Shown: positions 30,133-39,576 of the stretch, piece after piece | Layout of the letters: each line of letters begins with the position of its first letter | How positions within the stretch are numbered: the stretch's first letter is position 1 | Origin: a virus | DNA: 54,613 bases | Virus record (IMG/VR): IMGVR_UViG_3300047546_001983 | Location: 1 to 54,613 of that record | Direction: 5' to 3' (one strand) | Translations under genes and position numbers: made by a program | Notes under the pieces: generated by a model | Seen by the model: only the letters and a program-made list of their open reading frames with translations | Database searches by the model: none | Told to the model about the DNA's origin: nothing

Positions 30133-33100
30133 ATGGCAATTAATGCATCTTCGGGAGGACAACTACAAGGCGGAACAGGTGGTGGCGGAGGCCTCACAGA
30201 AGAAGATGTTCAAGACATTGTAGCCGAACAAATTGAAGTAGGTAACGATCTCAGCATCGGCCTACAAACAAGCTACGACGACACTACGGGCAAGCTTACA
30301 ATCAGCCTGGCTGGTGGTGGCACTGGTGGTGGAACAGCAGGCAGCATTTCAGTTAAAGAAAATGGCACAGCCCGCGGTACTGCTGGTGTGCTAAACTTTG
30401 TTGGGCCAAATGTAAGTGTTACCAATAATGTGGCCACTATCACAGGCGGACTAGATTCTATTGCGGTTTATGAAAACACCAGCAATCGTGGAAATTTTAC
30501 CAGCATTAACTTTGTCAGCGGAGCCACTGTAACAGTTGACAACGGTACTGCAAATGTCAGCATCGCTGGGGGCGGTGGCAGCTACACATTGCCAACAGCC
30601 AGCGGAAGCACACTGGGTGGTATTAAGATTGGTACAGGTCTAAGCATCGACGGCAACGGAGTTGTAAGTGCAACTGGCGGTGGCAGCTACACATTGCCAA
30701 CAGCTAGCACCGGTACACTTGGTGGTGTAAAGGTCGATGGTACAACAATTACCATCAATGGCAGCGGTGTTATCAGTGCCGTAGGCGGTGGTACAGGCGG
30801 TGGTATTAGTATCAGCGATGTCAGCACATATCTAACAAACAACGGATACACTACAACAACTTATGTTGATGGTCAGATTAGCAACTTAATCAATGGCGCA
30901 CCTGGTGCGTTGAATACATTGAATGAATTGGCTGCGGCGATTGCCAGCAATCCAAACTTTGCCACAGACTTAACAACATCGCTAGCTGGTAAGCTGAATA
31001 TCAGCGGTGGTACAATGACCGGTGCGCTAACACTGGCTGGTGCTCCTACATCCGATCTACAAGCATCAACTAAGAAATATGTTGATGACAGTATTGCAGC
31101 TATTCCTGCGCCAACAACAGCGTTGGCAAGTTTAACAGATGTTGATGTTGCTTCTAAGAGTTCTGGTCAGATTTTAGGCTGGAATGGTACAAAATGGGTA
31201 GCGGTAAACAACAGTGGTACAAAAGGTGATACTGGCGAAGCCGGTCCTCAAGGTCCAGCTGGTCTTAGCATTACTTCTGCTACAGTTAGCGTAAGTGGTC
31301 GCTTGTTGGTTACTCTTAGCAATGGCTCTGTGGTAGATGCTGGTAACGTTGCTGGTGTTAGCTCAGCCACAGTTAATGGCAGCGGACAATTAGTATTAAC
31401 CAAGCAAGATGGTTCGACTATCAATGCAGGTAGTGTAATAGGACCCACAGGTGCAACTGGTGCTACTGGTGCTCAGGGACCACAGGGTGACACAGGTGAC
31501 ACTGGCGTTGGAATTGCCGGGGCCGTAGTCGATGGCAGCGGCCGTTTAATTATTACTCTCACTGACGGAAGCACAGTTGATGCAGGCAGTTCAGTGGGTC
31601 CTCAGGGACCACAAGGTAGCACAGGTGCCACAGGTGCCACAGGTGCCACAGGACCTGCTGGTAATGGAATATTCAGTGCAGTAGTAGATGGCGATGGCAA
31701 TCTACAAATTACTCTAGACGATGCTACTTCAATCAATGCTGGTAGCGTGATTGGTCCACAGGGACCACAAGGCAGTCAAGGCCCTGCGGGTCGTAGCATT
31801 GCCAACAGCGGTGTTGTAGTTGATAGCAGTGGTTATTTACAAATCACATTAACCGACGGCAGCACAATCAATGCTGGTTATGTTGTTGGTCCACAAGGTA
31901 GCACAGGTGCTACAGGTGCCAAGGGCGATAAAGGTGACACAGGTGCTACAGGTGCTACAGGTGCTACAGGTGCTACAGGCACAAGTTACACAGTCAACGG
32001 CTCAAGCGGTAGCGTACAGATATATGGCTTATCAAGCACAACACAATCTGGCTATAACTTTGAAGTTGATTTATCTAACAAAGCCAACAAACTTACAACA
32101 GCCAGAAATATCAGCTTAACTGGTAAAGTCACTGGTTTGACCAGCTTTGATGGCAGCGGCAACGTTAGCATTACAACAGCACTTAGTGGTGTAACAACCA
32201 GCGATGTAACTGAAGGTACTAGACTTTACTATAGTGATGGTAGAGCAAGACTAGCAATAAGTTCATCTAGCGATAGCAGCATCAGCAGTTTGATCAGTTA
32301 CGACGACACCACTGGTGTTATCAAGTATCGTGCTAACACTAGCTACATCACTGAAGGCAGCAACCTATATTTTACAAACACAAGAGCTGATGCTCGCGCA
32401 GATACACGAATTGCTGCCAGCAGTATTAACGCACTCAGCGATGTGGATACAGTAACAACTGCACCAACCAATGGTCAGGTCTTGACCTGGACTGGTAGTG
32501 CATGGACACCTAGCTCTGTAAGTGGAGGTAGCGGTGCTGTATCGAGTGTTAACTCTAAGACAGGTGCAGTTGTCCTAAGTACAGATGATGTCACAGAAGG
32601 TACAAGTAACTTGTACTTTACTAACTCTCGCTGGGACACAAGATTATCTTCTAAGTCAACAGATAACCTAAGCGAAGGTACTACAAACAAGTACTTCAGC
32701 AACACACTTGCTCGCAATGCTTTGGCTGCTGGTACAGGTTTGAGCTACAACAGTTCAACTGGTACATTCAGTATCAATACCAGCACAGACAATGTCACAG
32801 AAGGTAGTACAAATCTTTACTACACCAGTGGAAGATTTGATACTCGACTAGGTCAAAGCAATCTTAACCAACTTGCTGATGTAGCCGACACTACGCCAAC
32901 AACAGGACAGGCTCTTGTATGGAATGGTAGTGCTTGGTCGCCAAGCACAGTCAGTGGCGGTGGTTCAGGTGGTACTGGTTCAACCAGTGGTGTGTTCCGT
33001 GCCGCAGTTCAAGTTGAATATGATGCATCAGGTAACCTATCAAGTGTAAGTGTATTAAGTGGCGGTATCAGTGCTGTGATTGCAACTGCAACAAGTACAA

Positions 33101-33390
33101 CAGCTACCGTGACATTTACTTTCACTGGCAGCGTATGTGCTCCACTAGGTGTACAGGTTTATGGTTATCAGAGAGCAAGTAATGTTTATGTTTCTCGTGC
33201 ATTGGCCAGTGACTTTACTTCAAGAACACTGGCTGCTGGTGGTAGCAGTGGTAGTCCAAGTGCATTCAGTGCATTTGATTCCAGCGTTAACACCATGACA
33301 TTGAGTTTAACTAAGTCGCTGACAGGTGCCACAGCCGCAGTTGGTCAGACCACTCACTGCGTTGTACAATTTTTACTAAGTTCATCATAA
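30133..33390 (+). CDS. long collagen-like tail-fibre protein (1085 aa)
   Basis: A 1085-residue fibre. After Gly/Ser/Thr-rich beta parts, residues about 365-620 hold five collagen-like blocks (G-P-Q-G-P, G-A-T-G-A-T) that alternate with a beta module of the type V-V-D-G-x-G-x-L-x-I-T-L-x-D-G-S. The next part has copies of E-G-S-T-N-L-Y-F-T-N-x-R. The last 130 residues are hydrophobic beta, typical of a receptor-binding or trimerising tip. Ribosome site is AGGAG. It is likely a host-range determinant. Confidence 0.85.
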   Translation: MAINASSGGQLQGGTGGGGGLTEEDVQDIVAEQIEVGNDLSIGLQTSYDDTTGKLTISLAGGGTGGGTAGSISVKENGTARGTAGVLNFVGPNVSVTNNVATITGGLDSIAVYENTSNRGNFTSINFVSGATVTVDNGTANVSIAGGGGSYTLPTASGSTLGGIKIGTGLSIDGNGVVSATGGGSYTLPTASTGTLGGVKVDGTTITINGSGVISAVGGGTGGGISISDVSTYLTNNGYTTTTYVDGQISNLINGAPGALNTLNELAAAIASNPNFATDLTTSLAGKLNISGGTMTGALTLAGAPTSDLQASTKKYVDDSIAAIPAPTTALASLTDVDVASKSSGQILGWNGTKWVAVNNSGTKGDTGEAGPQGPAGLSITSATVSVSGRLLVTLSNGSVVDAGNVAGVSSATVNGSGQLVLTKQDGSTINAGSVIGPTGATGATGAQGPQGDTGDTGVGIAGAVVDGSGRLIITLTDGSTVDAGSSVGPQGPQGSTGATGATGATGPAGNGIFSAVVDGDGNLQITLDDATSINAGSVIGPQGPQGSQGPAGRSIANSGVVVDSSGYLQITLTDGSTINAGYVVGPQGSTGATGAKGDKGDTGATGATGATGATGTSYTVNGSSGSVQIYGLSSTTQSGYNFEVDLSNKANKLTTARNISLTGKVTGLTSFDGSGNVSITTALSGVTTSDVTEGTRLYYSDGRARLAISSSSDSSISSLISYDDTTGVIKYRANTSYITEGSNLYFTNTRADARADTRIAASSINALSDVDTVTTAPTNGQVLTWTGSAWTPSSVSGGSGAVSSVNSKTGAVVLSTDDVTEGTSNLYFTNSRWDTRLSSKSTDNLSEGTTNKYFSNTLARNALAAGTGLSYNSSTGTFSINTSTDNVTEGSTNLYYTSGRFDTRLGQSNLNQLADVADTTPTTGQALVWNGSAWSPSTVSGGGSGGTGSTSGVFRAAVQVEYDASGNLSSVSVLSGGISAVIATATSTTATVTFTFTGSVCAPLGVQVYGYQRASNVYVSRALASDFTSRTLAAGGSSGSPSAFSAFDSSVNTMTLSLTKSLTGATAAVGQTTHCVVQFLLSSS
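31942..31977 (+). repeat. tandem GGTGCTACA repeat (4 copies)
   Basis: Four perfect 9-base copies in the fibre gene, coding for G-A-T triplets of the collagen-like block. Such repeats can expand or contract by slippage and alter fibre length. Confidence 0.8.
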
Positions 33391-33399
33391 GGATAGTAA

Positions 33400-35385
33400 A
33401 TGTCAATTAATGCTTGGAAAACCAGTTTCATTGGGTTAAACAAGCCAGCAAAGGTAATTGCTGGGGTTGCTGAATCATTCTTACCAGTGGCACTTTGGCC
33501 TCATGCCAATGCCACTGACGATCCTTATTGGAGTGGCGGATCAAATCCTCAGTATTATCGTTGGGAAGTAACATTTACGGTCAATGACAGAATACATGGT
33601 AGTAATTTAACTCGCACACCATATGCTTTTAATGCACAAGACATTGAAGTAGGCGACTTTGTTGCTGGTGCTCAAGATGGCAAGGTTTGTCAAATTATGA
33701 GTATCAGCGAAAAAGGCAACAACACACTAACTGCCGTTGTCGAAGACAGATTGCGCTATAACACATTTAGAGATCCCACTGGCTTTGGCTTGTTTGGTAC
33801 TCCGGGTACTGTTATCTTCTTCCAAATCAACGAACTAGGATTCCCAATGCTGGATCCGGTCCCTGGTGAAGCAGCCGCAGACTTCTTTACCAATGTGATG
33901 AGTAGATTCCAATACATGAATCCGCTGACAAATTACTTGCTAGAACAATCAAGTCATGGATTTCAGCAAGGCGATTCTATCTGTATTGAAAATGGACTTT
34001 TTGCTCTAAGTAACCCAGACAACATTGATCGCTTTATTGGTACTGTGGTATACCCAGGTCCAGGGCCCGATCAATTTATTTTAAGACCGGCTAACGGCAT
34101 TATTGATTTTGTTCCAGGATTGCCCGGCTCCGTTGGAGACTATCTGTATCCTAGCTTGGATGGCAGCGGTGACTTGACTACCAGCGCAGATAGTCGCAGA
34201 CCTATCTACTTGAAAATTGCTGATGCTATAACCACTTCAACTACAGGCACTGGTATTGATCCAACTGGCGTTGATGGTGACATTGTAGAAATTAATAGAA
34301 TACAGATTACCCTTGCCAGTGGCAGCGGCACATATACCTTAGATGATGCAGTAACACTGATCAATGCTGCCAGTGCTAGCCACAAAGTAACAGCAGTCAA
34401 AGTAGGAGCCGCTACAGAAGTGGCCAGCGATGTTGCTGGTCAAGGTAGTGCTTATGGTATCATTGCTGGTTATGTGCCTTTTAGTGCAAGTATCAATGGT
34501 GTCACAGTTAATTTTACAACAACTACCAGCGGTGCTGCCGCATACGGCGACCCAAGTGTAGCTGATGCCAATGACATGATTGCAGATATTAATGCTGCCG
34601 GAATAACCGATATTGTTGCCAGCTTGGTCAACGGCAGTGAATTAAAACTTAGACACAATGCAGGTGGTGCAATTACTATCGTTAATATCAGTGCTGACCT
34701 TAACGGTAATAATTTTGCTGGCACAAATTCAGTTTCAAGCTTGCCAGAGTCTACTCCAGCAAACACAACAACATTTGCGTTGAGACTGATTAGAACTGAC
34801 GGCGGTCCATTGACCATCAGAGACTTTGCTGGTGTATTCTTAAATACCGCAGGAGTACTCAGTGGACAAAATGGTCGCTATGCTCTGGGACTAAACATTG
34901 AGCAAGGTATCCGCACTGGCGGAATCACCGTAGTAGCAGACATAACAGCCAGAGATGCTCTCAACTCTCTAGTAGGCGACCAATGTCATGTCATCAACGA
35001 CGGCAACAACGAATGGGCTACATTTACCTATGATGGCAGTCAGTGGATTAAAACTGGTGGTCAGCGTAGCGTGGCCGTTGATGCAAGAACACTCAAAGGA
35101 ACAGTGGCCCTACCAGGTACAACAACCACAATTGGTACAGTCAGCGAAGATCGTAGAATTTTAAATGTAAGCGTAGCAGTCTTACAGGACCTAGTAGGAG
35201 CGCCTGATTTCACAATTGATGTAGGCAGCGCCACAGTTTGGCAATTTAGTCAACACGGTGCCAGCAAGGTTGGCACCTATGTAGTAGACACAGATTTGGT
35301 TACAACCACAAGAGAAGATGTGGTTGTAAATATACCTAGCAATAGTGCAACAGGCAACATCAGAGTAGAGGTATCCTACATATGA
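33400..35385 (+). CDS. large virion structural protein (661 aa)
   Basis: A 661-residue beta-rich protein with W-K-T-S-F-I-G-L-N at the N terminus and several stretches such as L-R-L-I-R-T-D-G-G-P-L-T-I-R. Gly/Thr/Asp composition and place between fibre genes point to a fibre or baseplate-linked structural protein. No domain was named with confidence. It is 10 bases after the fibre gene, with GGATAG as ribosome site. Confidence 0.75.
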   Translation: MSINAWKTSFIGLNKPAKVIAGVAESFLPVALWPHANATDDPYWSGGSNPQYYRWEVTFTVNDRIHGSNLTRTPYAFNAQDIEVGDFVAGAQDGKVCQIMSISEKGNNTLTAVVEDRLRYNTFRDPTGFGLFGTPGTVIFFQINELGFPMLDPVPGEAAADFFTNVMSRFQYMNPLTNYLLEQSSHGFQQGDSICIENGLFALSNPDNIDRFIGTVVYPGPGPDQFILRPANGIIDFVPGLPGSVGDYLYPSLDGSGDLTTSADSRRPIYLKIADAITTSTTGTGIDPTGVDGDIVEINRIQITLASGSGTYTLDDAVTLINAASASHKVTAVKVGAATEVASDVAGQGSAYGIIAGYVPFSASINGVTVNFTTTTSGAAAYGDPSVADANDMIADINAAGITDIVASLVNGSELKLRHNAGGAITIVNISADLNGNNFAGTNSVSSLPESTPANTTTFALRLIRTDGGPLTIRDFAGVFLNTAGVLSGQNGRYALGLNIEQGIRTGGITVVADITARDALNSLVGDQCHVINDGNNEWATFTYDGSQWIKTGGQRSVAVDARTLKGTVALPGTTTTIGTVSEDRRILNVSVAVLQDLVGAPDFTIDVGSATVWQFSQHGASKVGTYVVDTDLVTTTREDVVVNIPSNSATGNIRVEVSYI

Positions 35386-35780
35386 AAACTTTTAATAACA
35401 CAGCAGGCACTACCTCAAGCGAATTTACCATTGGTGCAGGCACCACTGGTTGCAGACAAATTGCGTTGGGCGCAGTTTGCTCGGGCGCAGACACCCTGGC
35501 CACAGATCGCAACGGAGAAAATGTCAGCATTGCCGGCACCGAGTTTTATGATCTAAAATTTTTAGCCACTGACCAAACAGGCCAACGAGTTGCCAAACAG
35601 TTCCGCGGTACCATCACCGCTGGTGGTGCCATCAGCAAGATTGAAGATATATTTGAAGAAGGGTTCGACGGAGATGTTGAACTGTCAGTGTCAGGTTCTG
35701 ACCTAGTGATTAACTGCAAGATTGGAACCGCTAGCACAGCAACATACAACATTTATGTTTCGTTGCAAAGAATTGAATAA
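35382..35780 (+). CDS. small virion structural-type protein (132 aa)
   Basis: Starts in an ATGA overlap. A beta-rich protein (M-K-T-F-N-N-T-A-G-T-T) with alternating hydrophobic strands and ending in Y-N-I-Y-V-S-L-Q-R-I-E. Probable virion component by composition and context; no family recognised. Confidence 0.72.
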   Translation: MKTFNNTAGTTSSEFTIGAGTTGCRQIALGAVCSGADTLATDRNGENVSIAGTEFYDLKFLATDQTGQRVAKQFRGTITAGGAISKIEDIFEEGFDGDVELSVSGSDLVINCKIGTASTATYNIYVSLQRIE

Positions 35781-35794
35781 GAGAGAAAATCAAC

Positions 35795-36928
35795 ATGTCA
35801 AATTTACTTGAAGGAAAAGTGTTTGTTAAAATCAGTGAGCTTGATGCAACCACCACCTTTGATACCAACGACGAATTTGTATTGGTACGCAACGGCACCA
35901 CAGTAAAAACTGCCGGTATTGACTTTGTTGATACTGTGGTCAGCATTGGTAACCTTGCTACAAAAACCTACACTGATGCTGCTGTGGCAGCATTGGTTGC
36001 TGGAGCACCTGGAGCCCTAGACACACTGAATGAGTTGTCTGCGGCTCTCAACAACGATGCTGATTTTGCCAGTACCATTACCAACCAACTGTCTTTGAAA
36101 TTAGATGTTGGTGACTTTGGTTTGTATTTCTGGAATGAGTTAACCGCAGTAACTACCTATCACATTGCTGAAGGTACCAATCTTTACTACACAGAAGATC
36201 GCGTTGATGCAAACTTTGCTACAAAGAACACAGATGCATTAGCAGAAGGCACAACTAATCTTTACCACACAGATGCTCGTGTGCTTGATATTGTTAATCC
36301 ATTGATTCCTACAAGTGTATTTGATCTTGATATTCCAGCAATATCTGTTAGTATTCCTGGGTTTCTTTACTATGATGGCACTAGCCTAAGCTGGCAAACT
36401 GTTAATGCATTTTCAACCACAGATGATTTGGCCGAAGGTGCAACTAACCTTTACTTTACAGATGCTCGTGTTGATGCAAACTTTGCTACAAAGAACACAG
36501 ATGCATTGGCAGAGGGCTCAACTAACCTTTACTATACAGATACTCGTGTACTTGATATTGTTGGACCGTTGATTCCTGCTAGCACAGATGATCTCAGTGA
36601 AGGATCAAATTTATTCTTTACCACCAGCCGTGCTAGAAATGCAATTAGCGCAAGCACCGGCATCACATACAATTCTTCAACAGGAGCCATTGGATTAACT
36701 CCAACACCAACATTTACCACAGTAACCACTACTAACTTAAATGTTCAAAATGTCACATTTACTGGCACCGGTGCAGTTACAATTACCAGTGGCAACGACT
36801 TAAATTTGGTTGCCGCAGGCAGCGTCAATGCCAATGGTAGTCCTGTTATTACTAAAGCTCAATTAAAAGCAGTAGTAGCAGCGTCTACGGACTTTGCTGA
36901 TTTCAAAGCAAGAATTGCAGCGTTGTGA
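35795..36928 (+). CDS. tail-fibre protein with NLYxT repeats (377 aa)
   Basis: Contains about six copies of a repeat with the core E-G-T/S-T-N-L-Y-x-T-D-x-R-V, as in the long fibre and in cyanophage tail fibres. A-L-D-T-L-N-E-L-S-A-A-L-N near residue 75 is also shared with the long fibre (A-L-N-T-L-N-E-L-A-A-A). It is likely a second fibre or adhesin subunit. Start follows AGAGAAA, 15 bases after the previous stop. Confidence 0.8.
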   Translation: MSNLLEGKVFVKISELDATTTFDTNDEFVLVRNGTTVKTAGIDFVDTVVSIGNLATKTYTDAAVAALVAGAPGALDTLNELSAALNNDADFASTITNQLSLKLDVGDFGLYFWNELTAVTTYHIAEGTNLYYTEDRVDANFATKNTDALAEGTTNLYHTDARVLDIVNPLIPTSVFDLDIPAISVSIPGFLYYDGTSLSWQTVNAFSTTDDLAEGATNLYFTDARVDANFATKNTDALAEGSTNLYYTDTRVLDIVGPLIPASTDDLSEGSNLFFTTSRARNAISASTGITYNSSTGAIGLTPTPTFTTVTTTNLNVQNVTFTGTGAVTITSGNDLNLVAAGSVNANGSPVITKAQLKAVVAASTDFADFKARIAAL

Positions 36929-36948
36929 TTTGGTCAAGGCTTTGAATT

Positions 36949-37086
36949 GTGTACGAACCTAGAAGAAGAAGATATAACAGAGATTCGGTAGCCATTGGCA
37001 GATATGCCGGAGAAGAAAGCGATACTGAATATACTGTTTCTGCAGGTCGCCGAGCTTACCAGCTTTATAAAGGAACCTTCAAATGA
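36949..37086 (+). CDS. small basic protein (45 aa), GTG start
   Basis: A GTG with CAAGG upstream opens a 45-codon frame, starting Y-E-P-R-R-R-R-Y-N-R-D-S and ending in an ATGA overlap with the protease. The Arg-rich N terminus is unusual. The overlap supports a real coupled gene, perhaps an inhibitor or chaperone for the protease, but there is no direct evidence. Confidence 0.5.
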   Translation: MYEPRRRRYNRDSVAIGRYAGEESDTEYTVSAGRRAYQLYKGTFK

Positions 37087-38621
37087 AAGAATACATTATT
37101 ACAGTTAAAGACCCAATGGTATGGGACACTGGTCTATGGAACGAACTAACAGTAGATGGCCTTGGGGATAACTTTATTCCTACACGCGGTGTTGAAGTAC
37201 TCAACGAAAGACCTTTCAATGAATGGTGCGCTCATTTTAATCTCACCGATGAAGAAGCAGCACAGATAAGACAGGATTCTAGAATTGATACAGTTGAGCT
37301 ACAGGCTGATCTGCAAGAAGGAGTTGAGAAAGGCTTTTCAGCAGTTCGTAGCAGTTACAGCTATAATCGTCATCCAAGTCAAACAACCAACACCATGAAG
37401 AACTGGGGGTTGCTTCGATGTATAAACCAAGCTGACCCTTACGGTGTCAACACAGCCGTAACAGCAGAGTTTCCTTATAATCTAGATGGCACAGGTGTTG
37501 ATGTCATTGTTATGGATTCGGGTGTGGAACCTAATCACCCTGAGTTTGCGGTAAATGCTGATGGCACAGGCGGAAGTAGAGTTGTTGACTTTAACTGGGC
37601 CAGTCTTGGTGTTCCAGGAACACCATCGTCAGCCAGCATTGGAGGTTATCTCGGTGATGGCGACGGCCATGGTAGTCACTGCGCCAGTGTAAGCTGTGGT
37701 AACACACAGGGTTGGGCTTCAGGTGCAGCCATTTATTCTATTCGTATTTTCTCTGGCACTAACATTAGAACCGGTTCTTTTCTAGGTGCCATTAGCTCAG
37801 ACATTGGATTTGACCTAGTGCGAGCATTTCATTTAGCTAAAATTGCTGCGGGCAACACTAGACCAACCATCTGTACCAACAGCTGGGGTTATCGTTCCAC
37901 CTACAGTGGTATGACTTCCACAGTCTACAGAGGAACCACATATCCAGGCAGCTCGCCCAATGCCACATATGGACAAGTAAATTACCTACATCCATATGTG
38001 GTCAACTACCTTGATGCCAGTGCTACCAACTGCATCAATGCTGGTGTTATATTGGTTGGTGCTGCTGGCAATTACTATCATAAAGCCGATGTGTCTGGTG
38101 GACTAGACTACAACAACTACTATAATTCATACTATGGTGTAACTTACTATCATAGAGGAAGTAGTCCTACACGAGCCACAGGATTTATTAATGTTGGCGC
38201 AGTTGATACCATACAAACCAGCCCACCAATAGAAAGAAAAAGTAGCTTTAGTGAAACAGGTCCTAGAGTTGATATCTATGCACCAGGCTCTATGGTCATG
38301 GGTGCTTATGCAAATAAACCTTATGCCACTGCTGCGGTTGCAGATCCAAGAGCCAGCGGGTTTTATCTAAACAAGGTGTCTGGTACTAGCATGGCATGTC
38401 CTCAGGTCACTGGAGTATTGGCTTGTTTACTACAGGCTCGACCAACAGCCACAGCCGCTGACTGCCTGGCATGGCTTGTTGAAAACAGCACCAAAAATGT
38501 GCTGGATCAAAATCCCAGTGGCGGCACAGGATACACCAACAACTTTTTCCTACAAGGCGGCAACAACAGATTACTATATCAGCCCTTTAAGAGTGCAACT
38601 AGAGGAAGTATTACCAGTTAA
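37083..38621 (+). CDS. subtilisin-like (S8) serine protease of the virion gene block
   Basis: A 512-residue S8 protease. The triad is D145 (V-M-D-S-G-V), H196 (G-D-G-H-G-S-H) and S436 (G-T-S-M-A-C-P), with N330 (A-A-G-N) as oxyanion residue. The first 120 residues may be a pro- or targeting domain; there is no signal peptide. It may process fibres, or be carried on the virion to cut the host surface. The last 70 residues continue into a fibre-like end. Its place directly after the fibre genes supports a virion role. Confidence 0.9.
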   Translation: MKEYIITVKDPMVWDTGLWNELTVDGLGDNFIPTRGVEVLNERPFNEWCAHFNLTDEEAAQIRQDSRIDTVELQADLQEGVEKGFSAVRSSYSYNRHPSQTTNTMKNWGLLRCINQADPYGVNTAVTAEFPYNLDGTGVDVIVMDSGVEPNHPEFAVNADGTGGSRVVDFNWASLGVPGTPSSASIGGYLGDGDGHGSHCASVSCGNTQGWASGAAIYSIRIFSGTNIRTGSFLGAISSDIGFDLVRAFHLAKIAAGNTRPTICTNSWGYRSTYSGMTSTVYRGTTYPGSSPNATYGQVNYLHPYVVNYLDASATNCINAGVILVGAAGNYYHKADVSGGLDYNNYYNSYYGVTYYHRGSSPTRATGFINVGAVDTIQTSPPIERKSSFSETGPRVDIYAPGSMVMGAYANKPYATAAVADPRASGFYLNKVSGTSMACPQVTGVLACLLQARPTATAADCLAWLVENSTKNVLDQNPSGGTGYTNNFFLQGGNNRLLYQPFKSATRGSITS

Positions 38622-38695
38622 ATATGATTGTACTGCTAACTTGATTGAGTTTAAGTACATGTGAAGACGGTTTTAATTATACAAGGAAGAATGTC

Positions 38696-39076
38696 ATGGA
38701 AACCTTAGAACCAAAAAATTATGTAAGAGTATGTGTTGAAAGAGAACTTACAAATACAGAATTTGATCAGATCACTGAAATCATCGACGATGAAATTGGT
38801 GACATAGTAGGCAGCGACGAAGTCATTGAACACATCAATGAACTTGGTATGGTCTGCTATCTTTTTGAACTAGCCACAGACATTCACAACAGCGAGCAAG
38901 GAACCATTGCTGGTGACCTAATCAGCTACGAAATAGATCAAGTACTGCCTGAGGGACTTCAATGGGAATTTGAAGCCAGCACCGAGGATGTGGAACTTGA
39001 TGTTGCTGACAATGTTTCTGACGAAGAAATCCGCGAAGCTGCTGTAAAACACTATCAAAACCTACTAAAGGGTTAA
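38696..39076 (+). CDS. acidic hypothetical protein (126 aa)
   Basis: The start at 38696 follows AAGGAAG. A very acidic protein (M-E-T-L-E-P-K-N-Y-V-R-V) with E-I-I-D-D-E-I-G-D-I-V-G-S-D-E. The gap before it has GTTAAATA at 38618-38625, a weak late-type box. Family unknown. Confidence 0.8.
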   Translation: METLEPKNYVRVCVERELTNTEFDQITEIIDDEIGDIVGSDEVIEHINELGMVCYLFELATDIHNSEQGTIAGDLISYEIDQVLPEGLQWEFEASTEDVELDVADNVSDEEIREAAVKHYQNLLKG

Positions 39077-39553
39077 ATGAGATATACGCCTGCGGCCCTG
39101 AGGTTATTGGGTTATAACCTCAGAAGTCGGCACTGGAACGACTTTGCCGCACATACCATGGAAACATGGTTCAAGTTCAGTGCCGACCATACCTTCAGTG
39201 ATTTTGCATGGTACTCGACCAAACAACACCGAAACATCATGAATGTCACACACGGCGGTGCCTTGGTCACCTACATGGATTATGCCATGGCTGCTAGTAT
39301 TTGGGATATCACTGCTGGCGGAAATGCATGGACTGTGTCCTTAAACAATGAATTTGTCAAGCCTGCTAGAATCAATCGTTGGCTGTTTGCACAGGTAAAA
39401 ACTGTGGCTCTAGGAGAACTCATTGAGCTTGAAGGAACTATCAGAGCCAATGATCCAGATGGTATGCTCGTAATGCGAAGTTTTGGCAAATTTACTCAGC
39501 CTAAACGCATTGACATAGAAAATAATTCTGCTATAATTGCGTATAGAGAATAA
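39077..39553 (+). CDS. hotdog-fold thioesterase (PaaI/4HBT-type)
   Basis: A 158-residue hotdog protein. The motif N-V-T-H-G-G-A-L-V-T-Y-M-D-Y-A-M-A is the H-G-G-x3-x4-D signature of PaaI-type acyl-CoA thioesterases, followed by strands with V-S-L-N-N-E-F-V-K-P-A-R. It would hydrolyse acyl-CoA or acyl-ACP esters. Such metabolic genes are unusual in phages. Directly follows the acidic gene after AAAGGG. The TATAAT box of the next promoter lies in its last codons. Confidence 0.85.
   Translation: MRYTPAALRLLGYNLRSRHWNDFAAHTMETWFKFSADHTFSDFAWYSTKQHRNIMNVTHGGALVTYMDYAMAASIWDITAGGNAWTVSLNNEFVKPARINRWLFAQVKTVALGELIELEGTIRANDPDGMLVMRSFGKFTQPKRIDIENNSAIIAYRE
39510..39537 (+). promoter_or_regulatory. 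sigma70-type promoter within the thioesterase gene end
   Basis: TTGACA (39510-39515), 16-base spacer, TATAAT (39532-39537). It drives the gene at 39577 with a leader of about 33 bases. Confidence 0.7.
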
Positions 39554-39576
39554 TTCAACCCATTAAGGATTACCCA

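Noticed and set aside
31438-31990. Regular short repeats that at first look like a CRISPR array
   Set aside because: Repeats have 9-base units inside a long open frame and code for G-x-T collagen-like triplets; there are no spacers.
34470-34817. Minus-strand frame inside the structural gene
   Set aside because: Composition is typical of a reverse shadow of a Thr/Gly-rich beta protein.
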